Shown here in pieces: positions 33,050-43,321 of a DNA stretch of 64,000 bases. Both the position numbers and the translations under genes were made by a program. Origin of the DNA: Ahaetulla prasina (taxonomy: Eukaryota; Chordata; Lepidosauria; Squamata; Colubridae); NCBI RefSeq assembly GCF_028640845.1, contig NC_080539.1, forward strand, positions 369,565,233-369,629,232. The letters are read 5' to 3'. Below the pieces are notes generated by a model that saw only the letters and a list, made by a program, of their open reading frames with translations, was not told where the DNA came from and did no database searches. How positions within the stretch are numbered: position 1 is the stretch's first letter; the number at the start of each line of letters is the position of its first letter.

Positions 33050-34441
33050 GGAATAGAATAGAAAATTAGAATAGAATAGAATAGAATAGAATAGAATAAG
33101 GAATAAGAGTAGAGATTGAATAGAATAAGGAATTAAGAGTAGAGATAGAATAGAATAGAATAGAATAGAATAGAATAGAATAGAATAGAATAGAATAAGG
33201 AATAAGAGTAGAGATAGAATAGAATAGAATAGAATAGAATAGAATAGAATAGAATAGAATAGAATAGAATAAGGAATAAGAGTAGAGATAGAATAGAATA
33301 GAATAGAATAGAATAGAATAGAATAGAATAGAATAGAATAGAATCAGGAATAAGAGTAGAGATAGGATAGGATAGGATAGGATAGGATAGGATAGGATAG
33401 GATAGAATAGAATAGAATAGAATAGAATAGAATAGAATAGAATAGAATAGAATAGAATAGGGAATAAGAGTAGATATAATAGGATGGGATGGGATGGGAT
33501 GGGATGGGATGGGATGGGATGGGATGGGATGGGATGGGATGGGATGGGATAGGGAATAAGAGTAGAGATGAGATAGAATAGAATAGAATAGAATAGAATA
33601 GAATAGAATAGAATAGAATAGAATAGAATAGAATAGAATAGAATAGAATAGAATAGAAGTGGCTGAACAGGATAAGAGAGTTAGGTCTCCAACTGAAAAA
33701 TGTAAGGGTGGAAGCCTTTAGAACAGAACAGAATAGAATAGAATAGAATAGAATAGAATAGAATAGAATAGAATAGAATAGAATAGAATAGAATAGAATA
33801 GAATAGAATAGAATAGAATCAGGAATAAGAGTAGAGATAGGATAGGATAGGATAGGATAGGATAGGATAGGATAGGATAGAATAGAATAGAATAGGGAAT
33901 AAGAGTAGATATAATAGGATAGGATGGGATGGGATGGGATGGGATGGGATGGGATGGGATAGGGAATAAGAGTAGAGATAGAATAGAATAGAATAGAACA
34001 GAATAGAACAGAACAGAACAGAACAGAACAGAACAGAATAGAATAGAATAGAATAGAATAGAATAGAATAAGGAATAAGAGTAGAGATTGAATAAAATAA
34101 GGAATTAAGAGTAGAGATAGAATAGAATAGAATAGAATAGAATAGAATAGAATAGAATAGAATAGAATAGAATAGAATAAGGAATAAGAGTAGAGATAGA
34201 ATAGAATAGAATAGAATAGAATAGAATAGAATAAGGAATAAGAGTAGAGATAGAATAGAATAGAATAGAATAGAATAGAATAAGGAATAAGAGTAGAGAT
34301 AGAATAGAATAGAATAGAATAGAATAGAATAGAATAGAATAGAATAGAATAAGGAATAAGGAATAAGAGTAGAGATAGAATAGAATAGAATAGAATAGAA
34401 TAGAATAGAATAGAATAGAATAGAATAGAATAGAATAGAAT
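33050..34441. repeat. composite pentanucleotide array (AATAG / AGGAT / GGGAT / AACAG)
   Basis: Nearly 1.4 kb of AATAG-type units in blocks separated by a recurring spacer, AAGGAATAAGAGTAGAGAT. Local variant expansions are AGGAT (33362-33402, 33839-33880), GGGAT (33484-33550, 33916-33960) and AACAG (about 34000-34035). The block order AATAG, spacer, AGGAT, AATAG, spacer, GGGAT occurs twice, flanking a 58-bp non-repeat insert. The array ends exactly at a CR1-like 3' end (34442). Confidence 0.95.
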
Positions 34442-34600
34442 AGAGCTGGGAAGGACCTTGGAGGTCCTCTAGTCCAGCCACCTGCTCAAGCAGGAGAACC
34501 TATAATATTTCAGATAAGTGACTGTAGAGTCTAGACTCTTCTTAAAAACGTCCAGTGTAGAATTCCCAGAGGTGTCTTCGGTCGTGGATGGTCACCGGAT
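34442..34600 (-). mobile_element. CR1-like LINE 3' fragment abutting the pentanucleotide array
   Basis: AGCTGGGAAGGACCTTGGAG followed by diverged 3' UTR and last codons. About 120 bases before PLPP2 exon 3. Confidence 0.75.
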
Positions 34601-34723
34601 GACTTAAAGCTAATGGCGTCTTCACAAGTTCGACCCATCAGATTTGGGGCTGGAAAGCGAGATGGGAGGGCCTCATGGATGTCCCAGGGGATCCTCCCCT
34701 TTCATTTTTTTTTTTCTCCTCAG

Positions 34724-35001
34724 ATTTCCGTCGGCGAGGCTTACCTGGTCTACAAGAAACGCTTGTACTCCCATTCCCAGTTTAACAATTACCTGGCCGC
34801 CCTCTACAAAGTCGTCGGGACCTTCCTGTTCGGTAGCGCCGTCAGCCAGTCGCTGACCGACTTGGCCAAGTACACGATCGGCCGTCTGCGGCCCAATTTC
34901 CTGGCGGTCTGTCAGCCAGACTGGACGAAAGTAAATTGCTCGTTTTACGTCCAGGTGGAAGACGTGTGCCAGGGCAATTCCAGAAACATCACGGAATCCA
35001 G
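34724..35001 (+). CDS. PLPP2: PLPP2 exon 3 (catalytic motif C1)
   Basis: The exon follows a strong polypyrimidine acceptor (TTTTTTCTCCTCAG) in phase 0 and ends in AG|GTAAGT, splitting an Arg codon completed by exon 4. It encodes 92 codons plus two bases: ISVGEAYLVYKKRLYSHSQF, then NNYLAALYKVVGTFLFGSAV, the C1 phosphatase motif in KYTIGRLRP (K-x6-RP), and an extracytoplasmic loop with the N-glycosylation candidates NCS and NIT. The loop VNCSFYVQVEDVCQGN matches PLPP2 better than PLPP1 or PLPP3. The length of 278 bp and the phases fit the conserved gene structure. The exon's last 161 bases are duplicated at 36680. Confidence 0.95.
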
Positions 35002-35045
35002 GTAAGTTCAACGCTGTCAGAGATGTCGGATTTACGACCATATGC

Positions 35046-35312
35046 ATATATTTTTTTATTTATTTACATTTATATCCCGCCCTTCTCCGAAGACTCAGGG
35101 CGGCTTACAGTGTATAAGGCAATAGTCTCATTCTATTTGTATATTTACAAAGTCAACTTATTGCCCCCCCCAACAATCTGGGTCCTCATTTTACCTACCT
35201 TATAAAGGATGGAAGGCTGAGTCAACCTCGGGCCGGGCTTGAACCTGCAGTAATTGCAGGCTGCTGTGTTTTAATAACAGGCTTCTAACAGCCTGAGCTA
35301 TTACGGCCCAAA
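35046..35312 (-). mobile_element. tRNA-derived SINE in intron 3
   Basis: Tail TATATCCCGCCCTTCTCCGA first, head GGGCCGTAATAGCTCAGGCT (minus) last. Duplicated at about 36890-37150. Confidence 0.8.
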
Positions 35313-35389
35313 ATAATATTGCTTCCATATTGCTTCCGTGTTGCAGTGGAATATTCCCTGAAATTTTTCTTTCAGGAAAACAGATAACA

Positions 35390-36146
35390 CAGCTGGTCCT
35401 CGTTTAGTGGTCACAGTTGGGCCTGGAATTTTGTCATTAAGTGAAGCTTAATGTGCGAGTAGGCGGCAATATAATTTTTCTGAAATAAATAAATGAAATA
35501 AACTGTGACTTGAGTTTACACTCTTACTTTAGCTTTGCTTTACACCAAGGTTGTGAATACAAGGATTTTACTTTTACTTTTAAAAGTAACAAGGAAGTTA
35601 CTTTTTCATACCTGTGGCAACAGAACGGTCGCTAAAAGAGGCAGCCACTAAAGGAGGACGATCTGTTTCCTATTAATTAACTATTTTTTTCTGGATTCTT
35701 TTGACTAAATTGTGACTCCAGTGAGAATTGGAGCAGTGGTTTGCCATTGCTTCATTCCTAGGGCTGAGGGAGAGTGGCCGGCCCAAGGTCACCCAATTGG
35801 CTTTGTGCCTAAGGCAGAACTTGAACTCATAGCCCCCAGTTTCTAGCCTGCTGCCTTAATCACTGCGCCAAACTGCCCTCTTAATTAATGTCTATAAAAT
35901 CGTGAGGATTTACTCACTCGATGGCTACACGTGATCCCCTTTTGTGACCTTCTGACAGGCTAAGTCAACGGGGAAGCCAGATTCCCTTATCAACCCTGTT
36001 ATTAACTTAAGTACTGCAGTGATTCACTTAACGGCTGTGGCAAGAGAGGTCGTAAAAACGGACCAAAGCTCACTTCACAAATTGTTTCGCTTAGCGACAC
36101 AAACTTTGGGCCTCAGTTATGGTCGTAAGTCGAGGACTGCCTGCAT
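35390..36146. mobile_element. TA-flanked MITE pieces around a CORE-SINE (minus)
   Basis: 35390-35460 and 35925-36146 (ending GTCGTAAGTCGAGGACTGCC) are MITE sequence; 35716-35880 is a minus-strand CORE-SINE (GGCCCAAGGTCACCCAATTG). Duplicated at about 37230-38000. Confidence 0.6.
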
Positions 36147-36424
36147 TGTTTTTGCAAAGGCTACAAACATTGCAGCAGTAAAATTTGATCCGTGCCCAAA
36201 GCTATGTGCGAAAAGGAGATTTCAAACATAACATCACCCAAGAGGGCAAAATACGTAAAAGGAAAAAAAAACCCTCTTATTTCAGGAATAGATGAACGTG
36301 AATATAAACTAAATTTCCTGGCAACTCTAAAATCAATGCAGTTATAAATAGATGGTGGTAACCGTTAACAGGAAACAGTCAAAAATTAATTAATAATGAT
36401 TCATCATACTTAAATGATTACAGA

Positions 36425-36679
36425 GTAACAGAGTTGGAAGTTGGAAGGGACCTTGTAGGTCATCTAGTCCAACCCCCCATCCAAGCAGGAGACCCTACAC
36501 CATTTCTGACAGATGGCAGTCCAGTCTCTTCTTGAAAGCCTCCAGTGATGAAGTTCCCACAACTTCTGAAGGCAACTTCTGTTCCATGGGTTGATTGTTC
36601 TCACTGTCAGAAAATTCCTCCTCATTTCCAGGTTGAATCTCATCTTGAACAGTTTCCGTCCATTATTCCTTGTCTGGCC
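36425..36679 (-). mobile_element. CR1-like LINE fragment at the duplication junction
   Basis: GAGTTGGAAGTTGGAAGGGA to TCCATTATTCCTTGTCTGG; the natural continuation is seen in the second copy (38262-38522 onward). Confidence 0.75.
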
Positions 36680-36841
36680 GTCAGCCAGTCGCTGACCGAC
36701 TTGGCCAAGTACACGATCGGCCGTCTGCGGCCCAATTTCCTGGCGGTCTGTCAGCCAGACTGGACGAAAGTAAATTGCTCGTTTTACGTCCAGGTGGAAG
36801 ACGTGTGCCAGGGCAATTCCAGAAACATCACGGAATCCAGG
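36680..36841 (+). pseudogene. PLPP2: partial duplicate of PLPP2 exon 3
   Basis: This is a copy of the last 161 bases of exon 3 with its donor site (CCAG|GTAAGT), encoding AVSQSLTDLAKYTIGRLRPN and the following loop without a change. The first 117 bases and the acceptor are absent; CR1 sequence lies directly upstream. It should not be spliced as an exon unless a cryptic acceptor is used. Its inclusion after exon 3 would repeat the C1 motif and break the fold. Confidence 0.9.
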
Positions 36842-38261
36842 TAAGTTCAACGCTGTCAGAGATGTCGGATTTACGACCATATGCATATTTTTATTTTTAT
36901 TTTATTTTACATTTATATCCCGCCCTTCTCCGAAGACTCAGGGCGGCTTACAATGTATAAGGCAATAGTCTCATTCTATTTGTATATTTACAAAGTCAAC
37001 TTATTGCCCCCCCAACAATCTGGGTCCTCATTTTACCTACCTTATAAAGGATGGAAGGCTGAGTCAACCTCGGGCCGGGCTTGAACCTGCAGTAATTGCA
37101 GGCTGCTGTGTTTTAATAACAGGCTTCTAACAGCCTGAGCTATTACGGCCCAAAATAATATTGCTTCCATATTGCTTCCGTGTTGCAGTGGAATATTCCC
37201 TGAAATTTTTCTTTCAGGAAAAAAGGATAACACAGCTGGTCCTCGTTTAGCGGTCACAGTTGGGCCTGGAATTTTGTCATTAAGTGAAGCTTAATGTGCG
37301 AGTAGGCGGCAATATAATTTTTCTGAAATAAATAAATGAAATAAACTGTGACTTGAGTTTACACTCTTACTTTAGCTTTGCTTTACACCAAGGTTGTGAA
37401 TACAAGGATTTTACTTTTACTTTTAAAAGTAACAAGGAAGTTACTTTTTCATACCTGTGGCAACAGAACGGTCGCTAAAAGAGGCAGCCACTAAAGGAGG
37501 ATGATCTGTTTCCTATTAATTAACTATTTTTTTCTGGATTCTTTTGACTAAATTGTGACTCCAGTGAGAATTGGAGCAGTGGTTTGCCATTGCTTCGTTC
37601 CTAGGGCTGAGGGAGAGTGGCCGGCCCAAGGTCACCCAATTGGCTTCGTGCCTAAGGCAGAACTTGAACTCATAGCCCCCAGTTTCTAGCCTACTGCCTT
37701 AATCACTGCGCCAAACTGCCCTCTTAATTAATGTCTATAAAATCGTGAGGATTTACTCACTCAATGGCTACATGTGATCCCCTTTTGTGACCTTCCGACA
37801 GGCTAAGTCAACGGGGAAGCCAGATTCCCTTATCAACCCTGTTACTAACTTAAGAACTGCAGTGATTCACTTAACGGCTGTGGCAAGAGAGGTCGTAAAA
37901 ACGGACCAAAGCTCACTTCACAAATTGTTTCGCTTAGCGACACAAACTTTGGGCTTCAGTTATGGTCGTAAGTCGAGGACTGCCTGCATTGTTTTTGCAA
38001 AGGCTACAAACATTGCAGCAGAAATCTGATCCGTGCCCAAAGCTATGTGCGAAAAGGAGATTTCAAACATAACATCACCCAAGAGGGCAAAATACGTAAA
38101 AGGAAAAAAAAACACCTCTTATTTCAGGAATAGATGAACGTGAATATAAACTAAATTTCCTGGCAACTCTAAAATCAATGCAGTTATAAATAGATGGCGG
38201 TAACCGTTAACAGGAAACAGTCAAAAATTAATTAATAATGATTCATCATACTTAAATGATT

Positions 38262-39345
38262 ACAGATTAACAGAGTTGGAAGTTGGAAGGGACCTTGTAG
38301 GTCATTTAGTCCAACCCCCCCATCCAAGCAGGAGACCTTACACCATTTCTGACAGATGGCAGTCCAGTCTCTTCTTGAAAGCCTCCAGTGATGAAGTTCC
38401 CACAACTTCTGAAGGCAACTTCTGTTCCATGGGTTGATTGTTCTCACTGTCAGGAAATTTCTCCTTATTTCCAGGTTGAATCTCTCCTTGTTCAGTTTCC
38501 ATCCATTGTTCCTTGTTTGGCCTTCAGGTGCTTTGGAAAATAGCTTGACCCCCTTACTCCTCTCTGTGGCAGCCCCTCAAATATTGGAAGACTGCTATCC
38601 TGTCTCCCCTGGTCCTTCTCTTCACTAGACTAGCCATGCCCAGTTCCTGCAACCATTCATCGTATCTTTTAACCTCCAATTCCCCTAATCATCTTGATTG
38701 CTCTTCCCTGCACTTTTTCTAGAGTCTCACCGTCTTTTTTATACTGTGGTGACCAAAAATGGATGCAGTATTCCAGGTGTGGTCTTAAGAAGGCTTGATA
38801 GAGTGGTATTAGTACCTCACTTGACCTTGAGTGTATCCTTCTGTTAATGCAATTTAGGATTGCAATGGCTTTTTTGGCTGTTGTGGCACACTGTTGGCTT
38901 GTATAGGTCTTGTAGTCCAACACTCTGCTCAGGCAGTTGACCCTATATCGTTTCAGACAAGTAGCTACCCAGTCTCTTCTTGAAACCTCCATTGATGGAG
39001 CAGGTTGCTTCTTGATTAGTTTCCATCCATTGCTTCATGTCCTGCCCTCAGATGCTTTGGAGAATAGCTTGACTCCCTCTTCTTTGTGGCAACCCCTGAG
39101 ATATTGGAAGATGGCTATCCTGTCTCCCCTAGTCCTTCTTTTCATTAAACTAGACTTACCCAGTTCTTGCAACCGTTCTTTATATGTTTTAGCCTCCAGT
39201 CCCCTAATCATCTTGGTTGCTCTTCTCTGCACTTTTTCTAGAGTCTCAACATCTTTTTTATAGTGTGGAGACCAAAACTGGATGCAGTACTCTAGGTGTG
39301 GTCCTACTAAGGCCTTATAGAGTGGTGTTAGTACCTCCCTTGATC
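38262..39345 (-). mobile_element. two adjoining CR1-like LINE 3' fragments
   Basis: 38262-38960 and about 39000-39345 both read as the RT C-terminus on the minus strand ([40 protein letters not shown]). They differ enough to be separate, older insertions. Confidence 0.75.
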
Positions 39346-39835
39346 TTGACTTACAACAGTTCATTGAGTGACTCTTCAAAGTCACAACGGCATTGAAAAA
39401 AAGTGAGTTGTGACCGCTTTTCACACTTAACTGAGCGTTACAGCATTTCCCCTATGGTCACATGATCAAAATTCAGAGGCTTGGCAATGGACTCATACTT
39501 ACGACGGTTGCAGCGTCCCGGGGTCACGTGATCCCCTTTTTTTGCGACCTTCCAACAAGCCATTTGTCTGAAATGGGTGTAGGGTTTCCTGCCTGGGCAG
39601 GGGGTTGGACTAGAAGGCCTCCAAGGTTCCCTTCCAACTCTGTTATTATTATTAAGCAAAACCAATGGAGAAGCCAGGTTCACTTAATGGCTAACCTAAC
39701 GATGGCAGTGATTCACTTTAACGGCTGTGGCCAGAAAGGTTGTTAAACTGGGGCAAAATTCACTTAACCGATGTTTCACGTGGCAACAGGAATCTGGGGT
39801 TCAACTGTGAGATTATAATTCAAGGACTACCTACC
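39346..39835. mobile_element. TA-flanked MITE with a CR1-like 3' fragment inside
   Basis: CTTACAACAGTTCATTGAGT to CAAGGACTACCTACC; at 39560-39652 a plus-strand CR1 end (GGGGTTGGACTAGAAGGCC ... CTCTGTTATTATTATTA) interrupts it. Confidence 0.65.
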
Positions 39836-39868
39836 TATATATTTCTCCTTTTGTTCTTCTCTTTCTAG

Positions 39869-39926
39869 ATTATCGTTCTATTCTGGGCATTCTTCCTTTG
39901 CGATGTACTGCATGATGTTTTTAGCG
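39869..39926 (+). CDS. PLPP2: PLPP2 exon 4 (catalytic motif C2)
   Basis: A 58-base exon between TTCTCTTTCTAG and GTGAGTG. With the AG left by exon 3 its first base completes Arg, then it reads LSFYSGHSSFAMYCMMFLA. SGH is the second PAP2 motif, whose His is the catalytic acid/base in the family. Exon size and phases (1 then 0) equal those of vertebrate PLPP genes. Too short to stand out as an open frame. Confidence 0.95.
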
Positions 39927-39954
39927 GTGAGTGAGTGAACGGATCGAGGGGTTC

Positions 39955-40192
39955 AAATCCAAATTTGTTTACTACGGGTTCTGTGGGTGTGGCTTGGTGG
40001 ATTTGGCAGAAAGATACTGCAAAATCTCCATTCCCACCCCACTCCAGGGGGAAGGATGCTGCAAAATCTCCATTCCCACCCCACTTCCGGGCCAGCCAAA
40101 GGTGGTATTTGCCGGTTCTCTGAATTACTCAAAATTTCCGCTGCCGGTTCTCCAGAACCTGTCAGAACCTGCTGGATTTCACCCCTCGTTCA
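39955..40192. mobile_element. minisatellite-bearing element, two-unit copy
   Basis: GGGTGTGGCTTGGTGGATTT, two units (AAGATACTGCAAAATCTCC; AAGGATGCTGCAAAATCTCC), then GGCCAGCCAAAGGTGGTATT and the end CTGGATTTCACCCCT. Lies in intron 4. Confidence 0.75.
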
Positions 40193-40317
40193 AATTCTTT
40201 TCTGGAAAAGTGCGGGGTGGGGTGGGGGGGCGAAGCTGGATGGATGCCATTTTCGGAACCCGAAGACCCAGGTTCCTTTGCATTTCAAAGGATCGGGGAA
40301 GAAGGGATTGTGAGCAA

Positions 40318-41012
40318 ATGTTTCTCAACTTTAGCCGCTTGAAGATGGGTGGACTTCAACTCCCACAATTCCTCAGCCGACATCCAATGTTTCTGAAGCT
40401 TGGCCGCTTGAAGATGGGTGGACTTCAACTCCCACAATTCCCCAGCCAGCCGTGCTGGCTGGGGAATTGTGGGAGTTGAAGTCCACCCATCTTCAAGTGG
40501 CCAAGCTTCAGAAACTGTTCTGTCTCCTTCCCCACTTCAGACCCAATTCACGGCTCTTATCAGTCCTGGCAGAGAAATCACAGCTGCCTGCCAAAGTTCA
40601 AACAAATGACTCACGTAGCAAGACTTTCAGCTCTTTTTGAAACGGTTCAGCTAAACTTTTGCTTCCCGTGGAGTGAGAGCAGTCCCAAAGCTCCTTATAT
40701 ATCCTGTGGGGTGGGGCTCCTGCCCCACCCTTCCTTTTGATGACGCCGCCTCTCTAATCTTCTGAAGCGTGGGTCGATCCAAGCTTGATTATTATTATCA
40801 GCTGGGTCTGAAGGCGTAGCCTGGGGAAGGGAGGAATCAGGGGATGACGGCCTCATTACATCCTCCGAGTGGTCTGGTTCTGGCTCCTGGAGCCGAGCCA
40901 AAGGAATCGGTGCTCCCGAGGTAAGTCTTGCCGGCCCTTCCCCCTCACTCTCGGAGTCACTTTTGGGTATGGGGCCAGGTTCGGGGGCTGGAGTCACAAC
41001 AGAAACATTGGA
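40318..41012. mobile_element. palindromic hAT-type MITE split by a solo LTR
   Basis: Left arm CCAATGTTTCTGAAGCTTGG at about 40382; right arm CCAAGCTTCAGAAAC at 40501-40515, interrupted by the LTR, then GAAACATTGG at 41002. The centre is CAGCCAGCCGTGCTGGCTG. An extra partial left arm precedes it at 40318. Confidence 0.8.
40516..41001 (-). mobile_element. solo LTR, 486 bp, with perfect 5-bp TSD
   Basis: TGTTCTGTCTCC ... GAGTCACAACA, flanked by GAAAC on both sides (40511-40515, 41002-41006). On the minus strand the TATA box is GGATATATAAGG. A frame open from the LTR 5' edge encodes a Pro-rich, acidic protein ending WIDPRFRRLERRRHQKEGWG and a stop near 40695. Lies in PLPP2 intron 4, antisense to the gene. 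No gag/pol/env sequence remains. Confidence 0.9.
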
Positions 41013-41640
41013 TTCGAGAGCTCTAAAAAAGTTTTGCACAATGTGGCCAACATTCCCCCACAAATCAGAAAAAAAAGAGCTCCGACTGACTGCCAAAGCT
41101 CCTGGTTCTTTTTAAAAAAATAAATAAAATTTTTAAAAATGAGGTAGCAGATGTTCTGCTTTCCCTACCTCAAGGCTTTGTCTACCTAAAAAGAACGTAC
41201 CGAACTCCTAAGCAGCTGCCTTTTTGCCTTGGTCACTGGGAGGGCTGGGAGGTTTCCTTGAGGATCTTTCAAATTGGAGGTGAGGGGAGAGAAATGTTGC
41301 ATGGTTATTAATTGGCACCCTCCCTTTATTTATTTATTGGCTTCCTTTATTGCTTTGCTGACTTGAATTGTTCCCTTTATTTATTTATTCCTCTATTTGC
41401 CGTGCTTCCTTTATTGGTTCGCCTCCGTTATTTATTATTTGTTTATTAATTTATTTGCTTGCTCCCTTTGTTTGTTTGTTTGCGCACCTCCTTTATCTTT
41501 CTGTGCTATATTTATTTTTCCTTGCTTTGTTTAATTTTTTGGAGACCCCCTATGTTTATTTTCATGCCCTTATGTATTTAGTTGCAAGCTTTATTGATTG
41601 GCTTCCTTGATTGATTGATTGATTTGCATGCATCCCTTGT
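41013..41640. other. AT-rich intron sequence with TTTAT-like degenerate repeats
   Basis: No gene. 41325-41640 is a decayed (TTTA)n-like stretch leading into the pyrimidine tract. Confidence 0.5.
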
Positions 41641-42415
41641 TTATTTTACCATTTGGGTGCTTTGTTTATTTGATCCCTCCCTCCCTTCTTCCTTCCTTCT
41701 TTCCTCTCCCTCCTTCCTTCCTCCCTTTGTCCCTCCCTCCTTTCCTCCCTCCCTCCTTCCTTCCACCTTCCCTCACTTCTCCCTCCCTCCCTCTCATTTC
41801 CTTCCTCTCTCCCTCTCTCCCTTTCTTCCCTTTATCCCTCCCTCTGTCCTCCTTTCCTCCCTCCCTCCTTCATTCCTCTCCCTCCTTTCTTTTTTCCTCC
41901 TTTTCTCCTCCCTTTGTCCCTCCCTCCTTTCCTCCCTTTCTCCTTCATTCCACCCTTCCTCGCTTCTCCCTCCCTCCTTCATTTCCTCCCTCCTCTCTCC
42001 CTCCTTCTTTCTTCCCTTTATCCCTCCCCTGTCCTCCTTTCCTCCCTCCCTCCTTCATTCCTCTCTTCCTTTTTCCTCTTTCCCTCCTCCTTTTGTCCCT
42101 CCCTCCTTTCCTCCCTCCCTCCTTCATTCCACCCTCCCTCGCTTCTCCCTCACTCTCTCTCATTTCCTTCCTCCCTCCCTCTCTCCCTCTTTCTTCCTTC
42201 TTTCCTTCCTCCTTCCTTCCTCCCTCCCTCCTTCCACCCTCCCTTGCTTCTCTCTCCTTCCCTCTCACTTCCTTCCTTTCTCCCTCCCTCTCCCACTCTC
42301 CCTCCTTCCTTCCCTTTGTCCCTCCCTCCCTCCTCCTTTCCTCCCTCCCTCCCTTCTGTCTCCCTCCCTTCCATTTCCTAGCTTCCTTCCTCCCTCCCTC
42401 CCTCCTTATTTCCCG
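41641..42415. repeat. 775-bp polypyrimidine tract (CCTCCCTT-type) in intron 4
   Basis: Almost pure C/T on the + strand, built from CCTCCCTCCTTC-like units with longer internal duplications (the CTTCATTCC...CGCTTCTCCCTCCCTC block recurs about every 150-180 bases). It ends ~165 bases before exon 5. Frames open through it on both strands are composition artefacts. Confidence 0.95.
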
Positions 42416-42579
42416 TGGCCTCATCAGGCAAACCCGGCTCATTTAGGATTGGAAGCAAGGGTGGAATTCAATTTGGGCATCAGGCTCAGCTTTAGGGTAC
42501 AAAGGAAGACCTTCTCTTCCAAGGTCATAGACCTCTGGCGGCCATCTCTAAAGCCCCCCTCCCTTCTTGTTGATTCTAG

Positions 42580-42756
42580 CTCTACATTCAGGCCCGGCTG
42601 GTTGGCAGATGGGCTCGGCTGCTGCGCCCGACTATCCAGTTCTTTCTCCTCTGCTTCGCCATCTACGTGGGCTACAGCCGAGTGTCGGACTACAAGCACC
42701 ATTGGAGCGATGTGCTAGTTGGCCTCCTGCAAGGAGCACTCATTGCTATCCTTACG
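42580..42756 (+). CDS. PLPP2: PLPP2 exon 5 (catalytic motif C3)
   Basis: A 177-base, phase 0-0 exon between TTGTTGATTCTAG and GTAAGC. The 59 codons read [20 protein letters not shown], a membrane segment [12 protein letters not shown], the third PAP2 motif [12 protein letters not shown] (SR-x5-H-x3-D, with the phospho-enzyme His) and [15 protein letters not shown]. Exon length and the residues [20 protein letters not shown] fit PLPP2. All catalytic residues are intact, so there is no sign that the locus is an old pseudogene on the exon 3-6 side. Confidence 0.96.
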
Positions 42757-42770
42757 GTAAGCAATGGGCT

Positions 42771-43105
42771 GATTGGCCCCAAGTCACCCAGGTGGCTTTC
42801 ATGCCTAAGGCAGGACTAGAACTCACTGTCACCTGGCGATTGGCCCCAAGTCACCCAGGTGGCTTTCATGCCTAAGGCAGAACTACAATTCACTGTCACC
42901 TGGTGATTGGCCCCAAGTCACCCAGGTGGCTTTCATGCCTAAGGCAGGACTAGAACTCACTGTCACCTGGCGATTGGCCCCAAGTCACCCAGGTGGCTTT
43001 CATGCCTCAGGCAGAACTAGAACTCACTTTCTCCTGGTGATTGGGCCCAAGTCACCCAGTCGGCTTTTATTGCTAAGGCAGAACTAGAACTCACAATCGC
43101 CCAGT
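42771..43105. repeat. 67-bp tandem repeat, 5 units, in intron 5
   Basis: Units begin GATTGGCCCCAAGTCACCCA at 42771, 42838, 42905, 42972 and 43039 (period 67) with CTAAGGCAGGACTAGAACTC. The unit comes from a minus-strand CORE-SINE. The same kind of expansion, with the same period, occurs at 62449-62671. Confidence 0.95.
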
Positions 43106-43183
43106 TTCTAGCTTTGGTGCCTTAACCACTAAATCAAACTGTCCGCCTTTGGCATCTTCTCATCAGAGTCCTCTTTTTCCCAG

Positions 43184-43321
43184 GTCCGTTACATCTCGGA
43201 TTTCTTCAAAGAGAGGTCCGAGTCACCGTGTGCCGAACAGGACCTTGGGCGTAAAGCCAGCATCCCCCTGCCGCTAAGCGAGTCGGAGTGTAACCACTGC
43301 AACTATCGGGTCCCTGTGTGA
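43184..43321 (+). CDS. PLPP2: PLPP2 exon 6, C-terminus and stop
   Basis: Starts after CTTTTTCCCAG in phase 0: VRYISDFFKERSESPCAEQD, then LGRKASIPLPLSESECNHCN and YRVPV followed by TGA at 43319-43321. VRYISDFFK continues the last membrane segment into the cytosolic tail as in PLPP2. The variable tail differs from mammals, as expected. With exons 1-5 of normal size the protein would have about 284 residues, the usual family length. Confidence 0.94.
   Translation, partial: VRYISDFFKERSESPCAEQDLGRKASIPLPLSESECNHCNYRVPV

Larger units (their letters stand above)
34841..38522. repeat. ~1.84-kb tandem duplication starting inside PLPP2 exon 3 (two copies)
   Basis: 34841-36679 is repeated at 36680-38522 with about 1% difference and small indels. 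The unit runs from within exon 3 (GTCAGCCAGTCG) through a SINE, MITE and CORE-SINE to a CR1-like fragment. At the internal junction CR1 sequence ending TTGTCTGGCC joins exon sequence GTCAGCC. The CR1 counterpart at 38520 reads TGGCCTTCAGG and the exon GCGCCGTCAGC, so the join lies in an imperfect 8-base homology (GCC[T/G]TCAG). Confidence 0.92.

Noticed and set aside
33819..34481. Frame encoding repeated SILFY peptides
   Set aside because: Translation of AATAG repeats; no protein expected.
36680..36841. Possible alternative PLPP2 exon
   Set aside because: No acceptor and only the 3' part of exon 3; it would repeat the C1 motif. Treated as a duplication remnant.
40695..41096. Host gene for a 133-residue acidic protein
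   Set aside because: Most of the frame lies inside an LTR with exact target duplications; reported as an LTR property instead.
41615..42718. 367-codon Ser/Pro/Leu-rich frame
   Set aside because: Translation of the polypyrimidine tract running into PLPP2 exon 5 in a wrong frame; composition artefact.
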